Shown here: in pieces, positions 21,292-29,619 of the stretch
Numbering within the stretch: position 1 is the first letter of the stretch
How the letters are laid out: every line of letters begins with the position of its first letter
Assembly: GCA_018824545.1 (NCBI GenBank)
Contig: JAHJGG010000059.1
Location: 1 to 33,451 of the forward strand
Reading direction: 5' to 3'
DNA from: Patescibacteria group bacterium
GTDB lineage: Bacteria; Patescibacteriota; Patescibacteriia; Magasanikbacterales; UBA922
Length of the DNA: 33,451 bases
The notes under the pieces: generated by a model
What the model saw: the letters and a program-made list of their open reading frames with translations, nothing else
Database searches by the model: none
What the model was told of the DNA's origin: nothing
Program-made: the position numbers and the translations under genes

Positions 21292-23364
21292 CTAAAGCTC
21301 ATCAATCCCCCGCAAAAAACTCCTTGGTCCTCCCTCATCAACTGCCTCATATACAATATCATCAACATCATCACTCGGATCATCCCACCCCGAAAAATCG
21401 CTTTGCTCACTCGGGGTAAAAACAGTACTAGCTATAAAACCACTCTCACTGATTAGATCCCTATTAATTTCCTCAAGAAACATACTAGGGCCAGAATTCA
21501 AACTATTAAAACCACCCGACAATGGATACGTCAAATATAAATACTTTTTTGCTCTTGTTAACGCTACATAAAACAAACGTCTCTCTTCCTCCACTCCATC
21601 AGCTTCAGAAAGTGCTCGATCATTTGGAAATTGTCCAGCAGATAAATTTAAAATAAATACTGCTTGCCACTCCAAACCCTTGGCCTGATGTACAGTTGAT
21701 AATATTATTTTTTCATCATCACTTCCCCTTTCTGACTGAGATGTATTGTAGCTCTCCTGCATGCTTGCTTCAGCCAAAAATCTTGGCAAGTCTGACTGAC
21801 GCTCTGAAAACACTGAGAGTTGTAGAAGATCCTGCAATCGCTCACGATAATCTTGATACTCATATTCCAAATATTCAGTATATTTGGAATCCAATACTGC
21901 TTTTATAAGTTCGGACGGTATTTTTTCTACCAAAAGCATTTTCTTCCAGACAGACATAAAATCATTCCACCCCATTTGCCCACGAGAAGATAGCATACTG
22001 CCAAATTGTGATAATTCTTCTGTGGTATCAGCTAGGGCAATTGCCTGAATCAGCTTTTGCGCACCAGACGGACCTATCCCGACTTGCATATTCAAAACTC
22101 GACTCCATGCAATTACGTCATCTTTATTATTAAAGACTCGCAAATATGCTAATACATCTTTGATATGAGCACGCTCAAAAAATCTTACTCCTCCACGATA
22201 GTCATAAGGAATATCACGCTTCACAAGTTCTACTTCCAAAGCTTGGGAATGAAACGAGGCACGAAACAAAACTGAAATTTCTTTTAGTGGGACTCCCTCT
22301 TCGCGAAGCTCCAAAATTCTCTCTGCAATAAATTCTGCTTCTTCATAATTATCAGAAAATGGAAGTACTTCCGGTTTTGTAAAAGGATTCAAAATACTTT
22401 TTAGATCTTTGTCATACTGCTTTATATTATTAGCAATTACATCATTTGCAAGATTCAAAATATCCGGAGTAGAACGATAGTTAGTTTCTAATTTAAATAT
22501 TTTGGCATCAGGATAACCCTCTCCGCCAAAGGCGGATCCGCCTTTGGCGGAAAATGCCAAAATATTTTTGATATCAGCTGCCCGAAATGAATAAATACTT
22601 TGTGCGTCATCTCCTACTACCAAAATATTTTTGTGCTTTCCAGCCATGAGCCTAATGATAGATGCTTGCACTCGATTGGTATCCTGATACTCATCAACCA
22701 AGACATACTGAAATTGTGTTGCATATGCATCGCGTACTCTTTCTGACTTTAGTAATAATAAATATAGATTGACAAGCAGATCATCAAAATCCATTACATT
22801 GGCAGAAAGCTTTCGAATACGATAGTCATCTGCAATTCTACTAAGTACATCATTTAGGTCCGACCACTTGGGATGTTTTAATTCCAAAACTTGTTCAATT
22901 GTCTCTCCAGCATTTCTAGCATAGCTAATAATAGACTGAACCACTTTTGCAGATGGAAATCTTCTCTGTTTTCTATCTACTCCTTCTTGCTTTAGACAAA
23001 TCTTAATAAGATCCACGCTGTCAGCACTGTCCAAAATAGAAAAATTACTTTTATAATTTAAAAGAGGCGCATATTTTTTTAATATTCTATAAGATACATG
23101 ATGAAATGTACCTGACCATGGCAATCGAACTTTACCTCCTGATAATTCTTGAACTCGATTAATCATTTCTTTGGCAGCTTTGTTTGTAAATGTTACCAAA
23201 AGAATATTTTTTGGGTCAACCCCTTGTTCTATTAGGTGAGCGACTCGATACGTAATGGTCCGCGTCTTGCCACTACCAGCTCCAGCCAAAACCAAACAAG
23301 CACCATCTCCATTTTGGACAACCTTTAGCTGTTCTTCATTTAATTCATTTATATAATCAATCAT
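21292..23364 (-). CDS. UvrD/PcrA-type superfamily 1A DNA helicase
   Basis: 690-residue ATP-dependent 3'-5' DNA helicase for repair and replication restart. Motifs in order: ELNEEQLKVV (Q motif), GAGSGKTRT (28-36, Walker A), LVTFTNKAAKEM (Ia), VLVDEYQDTN (222-230, Walker B), VVGDDAQSIYSFRAAD (III), KLETNYRSTPDIL (IV), IILSTVHQAKGLEWQAVFI (V) and EERRLFYVALTRAKKYLYLTY (VI). The accessory domains are present, with a short acidic C-terminal tail. Between motifs III and IV, residues 272-281 (SAKGGSAFGG) are encoded by a perfect 30-bp palindrome not found in PcrA or UvrD. Which paralogue (uvrD, pcrA or rep) it is cannot be fixed from sequence alone. Confidence 0.95.
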   Translation of the reverse strand: MIDYINELNEEQLKVVQNGDGACLVLAGAGSGKTRTITYRVAHLIEQGVDPKNILLVTFTNKAAKEMINRVQELSGGKVRLPWSGTFHHVSYRILKKYAPLLNYKSNFSILDSADSVDLIKICLKQEGVDRKQRRFPSAKVVQSIISYARNAGETIEQVLELKHPKWSDLNDVLSRIADDYRIRKLSANVMDFDDLLVNLYLLLLKSERVRDAYATQFQYVLVDEYQDTNRVQASIIRLMAGKHKNILVVGDDAQSIYSFRAADIKNILAFSAKGGSAFGGEGYPDAKIFKLETNYRSTPDILNLANDVIANNIKQYDKDLKSILNPFTKPEVLPFSDNYEEAEFIAERILELREEGVPLKEISVLFRASFHSQALEVELVKRDIPYDYRGGVRFFERAHIKDVLAYLRVFNNKDDVIAWSRVLNMQVGIGPSGAQKLIQAIALADTTEELSQFGSMLSSRGQMGWNDFMSVWKKMLLVEKIPSELIKAVLDSKYTEYLEYEYQDYRERLQDLLQLSVFSERQSDLPRFLAEASMQESYNTSQSERGSDDEKIILSTVHQAKGLEWQAVFILNLSAGQFPNDRALSEADGVEEERRLFYVALTRAKKYLYLTYPLSGGFNSLNSGPSMFLEEINRDLISESGFIASTVFTPSEQSDFSGWDDPSDDVDDIVYEAVDEGGPRSFLRGIDEL
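22522..22551. repeat. Perfect 30-bp palindrome inside the helicase gene
   Basis: TCCGCCAAAGGCGGA joined to its own reverse complement. It makes exactly ten codons (SAKGGSAFGG) between the Walker B/III region and motif IV. GC content is far above the surrounding gene. Confidence 0.97.
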
Positions 23365-23404
23365 AGCTGGTTCATTGTATCAGAAAACCAAAACTATGTA
23401 AAAA

Positions 23405-23430
23405 TAAAAAAATTAACCCTTTGGTTAACT
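23405..23430 (-). terminator. Terminator of the C39-like gene
   Basis: GTTAACC-AAAG-GGTTAAT then seven T on the minus strand. Confidence 0.8.
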
Positions 23431-23439
23431 TCTTTAATA

Positions 23440-23494
23440 TAATCCGTAGTATCTGTAATAATCGCAATATCCGTAGATCCGTAATTCCGTAGCT
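23440..23494. repeat. TCCGTAG word repeat, copy 2
   Basis: Near-identical to 19893-19930 over its first 37 bp, then continuing with further ATCCGTA and TTCCGTAG words up to the stop codon of the C39-like gene. Confidence 0.88.
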
Positions 23495-24334
23495 CTACTC
23501 AATAACTAATATAGCTCTCCTCCCATTCTCCACATCCCCATTGTTCCAATCACGAACAGAATTCATCACATCACCAATTGGAAAAATAAAATTAGTGCCT
23601 GTGTTAATCCCCGGATCATTGGTAATAAATTCTGTTTCTGTAAATCCGCGAATCACAAAAGCATGATAAACTGGCCCCCCATCAGTATAATATGGATTTG
23701 GCAAAATTCTACCGTCTGCCACTACCAAAACTGGGCTACCTGACCTAATATAATCTTTTATCTGCTCTACTGTCGGGTCCGAAATAATCTTGACTCGACC
23801 TTCGAAACCAAAGTATTCCTCTGTAATCTGTTTTATTTTTTCTATATTAATACTTCCACCCCACCCAAGATCTTTTTCCCATGAAATTAGTTTCAAAATT
23901 TCTTCTTTTGCAAATAGTGGACTTAGTCCATAACCTTTGTAATAAGCATCGAGCATGAGTATTGCCGCCTCCTCACAAGCATCTTGCCAGGGCTGTTCCC
24001 AATTTCTCTCTGGAGCTTGTGAAGTAAATGGTACACCAAGATTGAATTCTGCCATTACAGAAATATTTTGTAATCCCGCATGAACTTCTACTCCTGCCGA
24101 TTCCTCATCAATTTCTTCTTCTGTAGATCCAACAGGATCAGTAGATGTTTCTGAGACCAAAATTGTCTCTTCATTTAATCCTAATATTTCATCTCTACTT
24201 ATTACCTGAATATGAGCAGTCAAATCTGTCGGTCGCTCCACAAACACAAAACGCCACTGCCATAAAATGCCAATGCTAAAAAAAACAATAAGTCCTATAC
24301 AAATTAAATTGAATTTATATTTAATAATCATCAT
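23495..24334 (-). CDS. Membrane-anchored C39-like peptidase-fold protein
   Basis: 279 residues. An N-terminal membrane anchor (about 9-28, NLICIGLIVFFSIGILWQW) and an acidic Ser/Thr/Glu-rich stalk (about 45-95) lead to a papain-like C39_2 domain. Catalytic-type residues are Cys120 (WQDACEEAAILML), His224 (VYHAFVIRGF) and Asp240 (ITNDPG). The domain therefore faces outward on a tether. Activity on peptides or peptidoglycan cross-links is possible but not shown. A second protein with this fold is at 10575-13832. The gene is divergent from tgt. Confidence 0.85.
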   Translation of the reverse strand: MMIIKYKFNLICIGLIVFFSIGILWQWRFVFVERPTDLTAHIQVISRDEILGLNEETILVSETSTDPVGSTEEEIDEESAGVEVHAGLQNISVMAEFNLGVPFTSQAPERNWEQPWQDACEEAAILMLDAYYKGYGLSPLFAKEEILKLISWEKDLGWGGSINIEKIKQITEEYFGFEGRVKIISDPTVEQIKDYIRSGSPVLVVADGRILPNPYYTDGGPVYHAFVIRGFTETEFITNDPGINTGTNFIFPIGDVMNSVRDWNNGDVENGRRAILVIE

Positions 24335-24351
24335 ATATATGATACTCCTAC

Positions 24352-24380
24352 TTGATTATTTAATCAAAATAGGCTACACT
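24352..24380 (+). promoter_or_regulatory. Promoter of tgt
   Basis: TTGATT (24352-24357), 17-bp spacer, TACACT (24375-24380). The leader contains a 13-bp direct repeat (ATAACCATATAGC twice). Confidence 0.6.
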
Positions 24381-24419
24381 GTCACCAATATAACCATATA
24401 GCTTTATAACCATATAGCA

Positions 24420-25649
24420 ATGTTCAAAATTACACACAAATCAACCGATTGTCAAGCCCGCGCTGGTATAATTCATACTGATCATGGCGATATTGAGACG
24501 CCTATCTTTATGCCAGTAGGAACACAGGCAACAGTAAAATCTCTAGATTCAAATGATCTGGAAAATTTGAATGCTCAAATTATTTTGGCAAATACATATC
24601 ATCTTCATTTAAGACCAGGCGAAGACCTAATTGCTGAGCAGGGCGGTCTGCATAAATTTATGAACTGGAACAGGCCAATTCTTACTGACTCTGGTGGCTT
24701 TCAGGTCTTTTCACTTCAACACGTCAACACGTCACCACAACAACAATCAGAAATCAGAAATCAGAAATCAGAAATTAATAACGAACACAGTCATCTTGTT
24801 AAAATAGATAACGATGGAGTTGAATTTAAGTCTTACATTGATGGCTCTACTCACCGTTTTACTCCAGAGTCTGCAATCGAAATCCAACATAAGCTAGGTG
24901 CAGATATTATTATGGCATTTGACGAGTGCACTCCGGATGATAAAGATGAAAAGTATGTACGCGAGGCTATGGAACGAACTCATTCGTGGGCCGAACGCTG
25001 TCTCAAATATCACAAAAGTCAAAAGTCAAAAGTCAAAAGTCAAAAGTTATTTGGCATCATCCAAGGCGCCAATTACGAAAATCTTCGAAAAGAATCTGCA
25101 AAATTTATCTCCTCCCTCGATTTCGACGGTATTGCTATTGGAGGAGAATCAGTTGGTTTCAATATGGAGGCTACCAAACAAATTTTAGATTGGGTGATTC
25201 CCATCATTCCTGAAAACAAACCTCACTATACTATGGGCGTGGGACACTCACCACTTGATTTGTTTGAAATTGTTGAACGCGGAGTGGATATGTTTGATTG
25301 TGTTTCACCTACCCGCATGGCACGAAACGGAACACTTTTTGTCCATCCAAAAATTTCTAAAAAACACCGCATTGATATTACCAAAGCTAACTTTAAAAAT
25401 GATCCCAATCCAATAGATTCTGAATGTACCTGTCCAGTTTGTTTACCCGACATAGCAGGGAGGATGGAGACAGGTAAAAATTATTCTCGTACATATATTC
25501 ACCATCTTTTCAAAGCACAGGAATTACTGGCCTATCGACTAGCAACCATTCATAATATCCACTTTTTCTTGGATTTAATGAAACAAATAAGGCTCTCTAT
25601 CGCAGAAGACCGCTTTATTGAATTTAAGAAAAAGTGGTTTACCACTTAA
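24420..25649 (+). CDS. tgt: tRNA-guanine transglycosylase
   Basis: 409 residues. It replaces G34 with preQ1 in GUN-anticodon tRNAs, the committed tRNA step of queuosine synthesis. Catalytic landmarks: TDSGGFQVFSL with Asp90, FDECTP, FGIIQGANYENLR, IAIGGESVG, and VERGVDMFDCVSPTRMARNG with nucleophile Asp290. The zinc site is CTCPVC (336-341) and YIHHL. Three loops are longer than in E. coli: residues about 101-125 (a repeat-encoded QQQSEIRNQKSEINN stretch), about 199-208 (KSQKSKVKSQK, also repeat-encoded), and about 10 residues inside the zinc module (LPDIAGRMETG). All are in frame. queA, the next Q-pathway step, is 2 kb away on the other strand. Confidence 0.97.
   Translation: MFKITHKSTDCQARAGIIHTDHGDIETPIFMPVGTQATVKSLDSNDLENLNAQIILANTYHLHLRPGEDLIAEQGGLHKFMNWNRPILTDSGGFQVFSLQHVNTSPQQQSEIRNQKSEINNEHSHLVKIDNDGVEFKSYIDGSTHRFTPESAIEIQHKLGADIIMAFDECTPDDKDEKYVREAMERTHSWAERCLKYHKSQKSKVKSQKLFGIIQGANYENLRKESAKFISSLDFDGIAIGGESVGFNMEATKQILDWVIPIIPENKPHYTMGVGHSPLDLFEIVERGVDMFDCVSPTRMARNGTLFVHPKISKKHRIDITKANFKNDPNPIDSECTCPVCLPDIAGRMETGKNYSRTYIHHLFKAQELLAYRLATIHNIHFFLDLMKQIRLSIAEDRFIEFKKKWFTT
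24746..24776 (+). repeat. ATCAGAA heptad array inside tgt
   Basis: Four perfect ATCAGAA units plus ATT, encoding the insertion after the TDSGGFQVFSL motif. A shorter CAACACGT word repeat directly precedes it. Confidence 0.93.
25014..25047 (+). repeat. AAAAGTC heptad array inside tgt
   Basis: Four perfect AAAAGTC units plus AAAAGT, encoding KSQKSKVKSQK before the FGIIQG strand. Confidence 0.95.
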
Positions 25650-25700
25650 CCAAGAAACCCTTGGCGAGTTTGCCAACTCATGAACATCAGGAGTTCTAAG

Positions 25701-25994
25701 ATGGAAACTGCAAAAGCAAAAAGGTTGGGAAATCACTTGATGCAAGAAGACTTAGAACAATTTTGTAAATTTGTGAGCCAACTCTATCAGCCATTTGACA
25801 ACTCCAGTTCCCACAAGTCGCCACCAACGGCCGATGGGCCATGTCAAGTAGTCAAAAAAAAACCTACAGACTGGCCACCTCCATACGACCCATACAAAGG
25901 AACATGGAATCTCGCATTCTGGACCTGGGTCGGGGTTCTTTTTCAACGAATCCTAGACGTGGCCGAGCCCAGAATCAACAGCCTACTCGACTAA
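25701..25994 (+). CDS. Hypothetical protein downstream of tgt
   Basis: 97 residues from METAKAKRLGN. The ATG at 25701 is chosen because AGGAG stands seven bases ahead; an in-frame ATG at 25680 lies before that site. It has a charged start, a Pro/Lys-rich middle (KKKPTDWPPPYDPYK) and one Trp-rich near-hydrophobic segment toward the end (WNLAFWTWVGVLFQRILDVA) that may touch a membrane. No family is recognised. It is followed by the strong bidirectional terminator, so tgt and this gene could share a transcript. Confidence 0.6.
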   Translation: METAKAKRLGNHLMQEDLEQFCKFVSQLYQPFDNSSSHKSPPTADGPCQVVKKKPTDWPPPYDPYKGTWNLAFWTWVGVLFQRILDVAEPRINSLLD

Positions 25995-26050
25995 ACTGAA
26001 AACTGGTTCAAATCCTTTTGGTGATGACAAAAAGTAGGGTCTTGGTAAAT

Positions 26051-26118
26051 AAAAACTACCCACCCTACGCATATGTCTGTAATAACGGACATATGCGTAG
26101 GAGTATTGGGTAGTTTTT
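26051..26118. terminator. Long bidirectional terminator
   Basis: CCTACGCATATGTC and GACATATGCGTAGG form a perfect 14-bp inner stem. AAACTACCCA and TGGGTAGTTT form a perfect 10-bp outer stem. Seven T follow on the plus strand and A-rich sequence precedes it, so it can end both the tgt-side gene and the convergent glycosyltransferase. Confidence 0.92.
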
Positions 26119-26170
26119 TTATTACATAAAATATAAGACGACGAAACAAAATAATTTTTTGAATAAAAAA

Positions 26171-27277
26171 TCAATTTTTTAAATATATCTTTTCTGTTTT
26201 TTCCACAATCCCCTCCCAATTAAAATTCTCTTCTACCCAACGCTTTGATTTTTTACCACGTTCCTCGACAATCTCTGGATGATTCAAAAGTGGTTCTATT
26301 TTTTCTTGCAAATCATCCACATCAGCGCTTACAAATGTAAGCCCAGCATGATCAATAGATTCTATATTTTCTGGAATGTTGGAAACCAGTACACATCTCT
26401 CCGCTGCCATAGCTTCCAACACTGACATTGATAACCCCTCGGATTCAGAAGGCTGAACATAGAGATAACAATTGACGTAAAGCTGGGACAATACTTTTCC
26501 TTTTTGGAATCCGGTAAAAATAATGTCAGAATTCCCCTGGCTGAGCTCATGAATATATTTGTTATATTCCTCACTAAATGATGGCGCACCAACTATTACC
26601 AATTTTTTGTCAGTATCAAGTCTTGCGTAAGCTTCTATCAAAAAATGAATACCTTTTTGTTTAACCAATCGCGCAACATTGAGAATATATCCATCACACT
26701 TTAGTCCCCACTCGGAAATTAGATTGTCTCCTGGATATTTTTCTACTATTGCCCCATTGGGAATATATATTGTATTTGCATTATATTTTTCACGACAATA
26801 CTTTGCAATGCTGTGGGATACTACAATGGTAGCATGTGGAAATTTTATTGCTGTCCACTCTGCATATCGCAAAAATAATCTAGCCATGACTCCCCACTTG
26901 CTGTGTAGCCGATCTATGCTGTGAAAAGTAACAATCACTTTGCTTTTTCTTTTGAAAAGTCTCGGTATCCAAGCCAGAGTAGCAGGTCCTATGCCATGAT
27001 AATGAATTACATCAACTTTTTCTCTCATTACAGATAAAGTGGCAAATAGAGAATAAGTAAAAGTATCCAAATTCTTTGTTGGAATTGAAAGAACTGGAAT
27101 TATTTTAATATTCTTTTCTTCTTTTTTTTCTGAATCAAAAAATCTTGGTCGCACATAAACCAAAATATCATGGCCTTTACTTGCGAACCCTCTACTCAAT
27201 TCAAAAACATGTCGTTCTATTCCACCAGCACCTTCTTTTAGTTCAATTCCCTTTTGTCCTATGAAAGCTATCTTCAT
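26171..27277 (-). CDS. Glycosyltransferase family 4
   Basis: 368 residues, GT-B fold retaining glycosyltransferase. It has the N-terminal acceptor half with GAGGIERHVFELSRGFASKGHDI and VDVIHYHGIGPA, then the C-terminal nucleotide-sugar half with GYILNVARLVKQKGIHFLIEAY, DIIFTGFQKGKVLSQLY and the E-x7-E signature in QPSESEGLSMSVLEAMA. The acceptor could be a polysaccharide or lipid; sequence does not decide. It is read leftward toward the bidirectional terminator, and the 50-bp spacer on its 5' side is built of CTGCTATCTGCTATTTG-type words. Confidence 0.9.
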   Translation of the reverse strand: MKIAFIGQKGIELKEGAGGIERHVFELSRGFASKGHDILVYVRPRFFDSEKKEEKNIKIIPVLSIPTKNLDTFTYSLFATLSVMREKVDVIHYHGIGPATLAWIPRLFKRKSKVIVTFHSIDRLHSKWGVMARLFLRYAEWTAIKFPHATIVVSHSIAKYCREKYNANTIYIPNGAIVEKYPGDNLISEWGLKCDGYILNVARLVKQKGIHFLIEAYARLDTDKKLVIVGAPSFSEEYNKYIHELSQGNSDIIFTGFQKGKVLSQLYVNCYLYVQPSESEGLSMSVLEAMAAERCVLVSNIPENIESIDHAGLTFVSADVDDLQEKIEPLLNHPEIVEERGKKSKRWVEENFNWEGIVEKTEKIYLKN

Positions 27278-27327
27278 ATCTAATGTTATTTGTTTTATGA
27301 CACCTGCTATCTGCTATTTGATATTTG

Positions 27328-28443
27328 TTATCTGATAAACATCGCATCCCCAAAACTATAAAACCTATATTTTTCTTTCACTGCCTCCTCATAACAGGAT
27401 AACGTAAATTCTCTATCATGAACAAACGCACTGACAAGCATGAGAAGTGTTGATTTGGGAAGATGGAAGTTTGTTATCATTGCGTCAACAATTTGAAATT
27501 CAAATCCTGGTTTGATAAATATATTAATATCACCAGAATATTTTTTTAATTGTTTTGTAACTTCGTAACTTTGTAGCTTCGCCACCCCCTCTAAAGTCCT
27601 CACCGTAGTCGTCCCTACTGCAACAACTCGACGCCCTTCAGTCTTTGCAAAATTAATTTTTTTTATATTTTCTGTGGTCAACTCTACCCACTCACTATGC
27701 ATCACATGGTCTTCTACACGCTCCGACTTTACTGGAAGAAACGTTCCAAGACCCACATGTAATGTTACTTCAGCAAATTTAACTCCTTTATTTTTTAATT
27801 TTTTTATAAGCTCTGGTGTAAAATGGAATCCAGCAGTAGGTGCAGCCACAGAACCTTCATGTCTATCATCTGCATATACTGTTTGGTAACTTTCGAGCTC
27901 ATGTTTTTCATCCTTAACATACGGTGGTACTGGAACCGTTCCATATTTATTTGCTTTTTGTCTCACGACTTCTGCACTATCAGGAAACTGAACCAATATT
28001 GTTCCTTCAGGTTCTTTTAACAATACTTCACACTCAAAATCATCTGCAAATACAACCTTACACCCCATTCGAACATGTCTACCTGGTTTTGCTAATACTT
28101 TCCACACTCCTTCATTTTCCATTGATCTCACCAAAAAAATCTCAACTGGCTTATCATGTCCTCGCAAAACTTGACCAGTGTTTGAGACCAGCTGACCAAA
28201 AAGTCTTGCCTTAAAAACTTTAGAATTATTCCAAACAATCAGATCCCCCTTGTTTAAATAATCAAGAATATCATAAAAATGAAGCTGTTGAACTGGCTTA
28301 TTTTTTGCCTGCCCGCAGGATTGGAGGGTTTCTTGCTTTTTATTCCTTTCAACAACCAAAAGCCGGGAGTGATCTCGTGGTTTGACTGGTTCTTGCGCGA
28401 TCAGCTCTTGTGGTAAGTCGTAATTAAAATCATCTGTTTTCAT
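27328..28443 (-). CDS. queA: tRNA preQ1 ribosyltransferase-isomerase
   Basis: Adds the ribosyl part of SAM to preQ1 in tRNA, giving epoxyqueuosine. 371 residues from MKTDDFNYDLPQELIAQEP. Family motifs: LIVWNNSKVFKARLFG, GSVAAPTAGFHFTPEL, VTLHVGLGTFLPVKSE, HVMHSEWVEL, GTTTVRTLEG, ITNFHLPKSTLLMLVSAF and KYRFYSFGDAMFI. Two variable loops are longer than in E. coli: one near residues 34-50 (NKKQETLQSCGQAKNKPVQ), whose DNA holds CCTGCCCGCAGG (28308-28319), and one near residue 290 (KLQSYEVTKQLKKY), encoded by an 8-bp word array. The start overlaps the malic enzyme stop by 14 bp (20 bp if the earlier ATG at 28449 is used), so the two are translationally coupled. Confidence 0.96.
   Translation of the reverse strand: MKTDDFNYDLPQELIAQEPVKPRDHSRLLVVERNKKQETLQSCGQAKNKPVQQLHFYDILDYLNKGDLIVWNNSKVFKARLFGQLVSNTGQVLRGHDKPVEIFLVRSMENEGVWKVLAKPGRHVRMGCKVVFADDFECEVLLKEPEGTILVQFPDSAEVVRQKANKYGTVPVPPYVKDEKHELESYQTVYADDRHEGSVAAPTAGFHFTPELIKKLKNKGVKFAEVTLHVGLGTFLPVKSERVEDHVMHSEWVELTTENIKKINFAKTEGRRVVAVGTTTVRTLEGVAKLQSYEVTKQLKKYSGDINIFIKPGFEFQIVDAMITNFHLPKSTLLMLVSAFVHDREFTLSCYEEAVKEKYRFYSFGDAMFIR
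27556..27579. repeat. 8-bp word array inside queA
   Basis: Three consecutive 8-bp units TGTAACTT, CGTAACTT, TGTAGCTT in plus sense, encoding the KLQSYEVTK loop of QueA. Confidence 0.85.
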
Positions 28444-29614
28444 ACTCATCTTTTATTGCCATAGCCACTATACCAGCTACATCTTTGTCCAAAACATGAG
28501 GAATTATTTCCTCATCTGTAGGATTTTTTATATGGTCAGCAAGTGCCCTTGCAACCCTCAATTTCATCTTGCTAGTAATCTGAGTTCTAAGATCTAATAG
28601 CCCTCGCATAATGCCTGGGAAAGCTATTACATTATTTATTTGATTTGGATAATCACTTCTGCCAGTTGTTACTATCCTAGCTCCGGATTCTTTGGCCTCA
28701 TATCTTGAAATTTCAGGAATAGGATTAGACATGGCAAAAACAATTGCATCATTATTCATGGTCCGGATCATTTCCTGTGTTACAATGTTAGGTCTAGATA
28801 CACCAATAAATACATCAGCACCTACCATTACTTGGGACAAAGATCCACACTCATTTTTTATACTATCTTCTTCAAGAAGTTCAAGTTTTGCAAAATTCAA
28901 ATCATTTCGTAAGCTACAGACCAAGCCTTTGGAATCTACCAGAGAAATATTTTTTGCGCCAGCTTCCAATAATAATTTTGTAGTTGCGACACCGGCTGCA
29001 CCCACCCCATTCATAACTATTTTTACTTCATCAATTTTTTTTCCTACAATTTTTAGAGAATTATAAAGTCCAGCCAAGATGACCACAGAAGTTCCATGTT
29101 GATCATCATGAAAAATTGGGATATCTAATTTTTCAATTAATTTTTTTTCAATTTGAAAACATCTTGGTGCAGAAATATCTTCCAGATTAATTCCACCAAA
29201 CATTGGTGAAATTAATTCTACTGTCCGAACAAATTCGTCTACATCTTGAGTTTTTATTGCGATCGGAAATGCATCTACATCTGCAAAAGTTTTGAATAAA
29301 ACACATTTGCCTTCCATGACTGGTAGACTAGCTTCTGGCCCAATATCACCCATACCCAAAACAGAACTTCCATCAGTAATAACAGCCACCATATTATGTT
29401 TGCGAGTATAGTCGTAAACTTTGGAAATATCATTTGCAATCTCTAGGCATGGCAAAGAAACTCCTGGGGTATATGCCACACTCAAGTCCTCACGAGTTTC
29501 TATTTTTGCACGCGAAATCACCTCGATTTTTCCTTTTAATCTTTTATGATATTCAAGTGGATCAGGTGCATCTAACTCCTCAGTTAAATTGTAGTCAAAA
29601 TCTTTAGTTTGCAT
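28430..29614 (-). CDS. NAD(P)-dependent malic enzyme
   Basis: 394 residues, the short bacterial form, oxidatively decarboxylating malate to pyruvate. Motifs: RAKIETREDLSVAYTPGVSLPCLEI (Tyr of the active site), VITDGSSVLGMGDIGPEASLPVMEGKCVLFK, DIPIFHDDQHGTSVVILAGLYN (metal ligands), MNGVGAAGVATTKLLLEAG (Rossmann fold) and FAMSNPIPEI. The first 20 residues (MQTKDFDYNLTEELDAPDPL) precede the family core and resemble the start of the neighbouring QueA (MKTDDFNYDLPQEL). Cofactor preference cannot be read. In a fermentative CPR-type cell it would feed the pyruvate pool. Confidence 0.94.
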   Translation of the reverse strand: MQTKDFDYNLTEELDAPDPLEYHKRLKGKIEVISRAKIETREDLSVAYTPGVSLPCLEIANDISKVYDYTRKHNMVAVITDGSSVLGMGDIGPEASLPVMEGKCVLFKTFADVDAFPIAIKTQDVDEFVRTVELISPMFGGINLEDISAPRCFQIEKKLIEKLDIPIFHDDQHGTSVVILAGLYNSLKIVGKKIDEVKIVMNGVGAAGVATTKLLLEAGAKNISLVDSKGLVCSLRNDLNFAKLELLEEDSIKNECGSLSQVMVGADVFIGVSRPNIVTQEMIRTMNNDAIVFAMSNPIPEISRYEAKESGARIVTTGRSDYPNQINNVIAFPGIMRGLLDLRTQITSKMKLRVARALADHIKNPTDEEIIPHVLDKDVAGIVAMAIKDEYENR

Positions 29615-29619
29615 AATAG

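Noticed and set aside
23495-24334. C39 protein as a bacteriocin ABC-transporter peptidase
   Set aside because: No ABC transporter domain follows and no double-glycine leader peptides are nearby; the domain is on a membrane tether instead.
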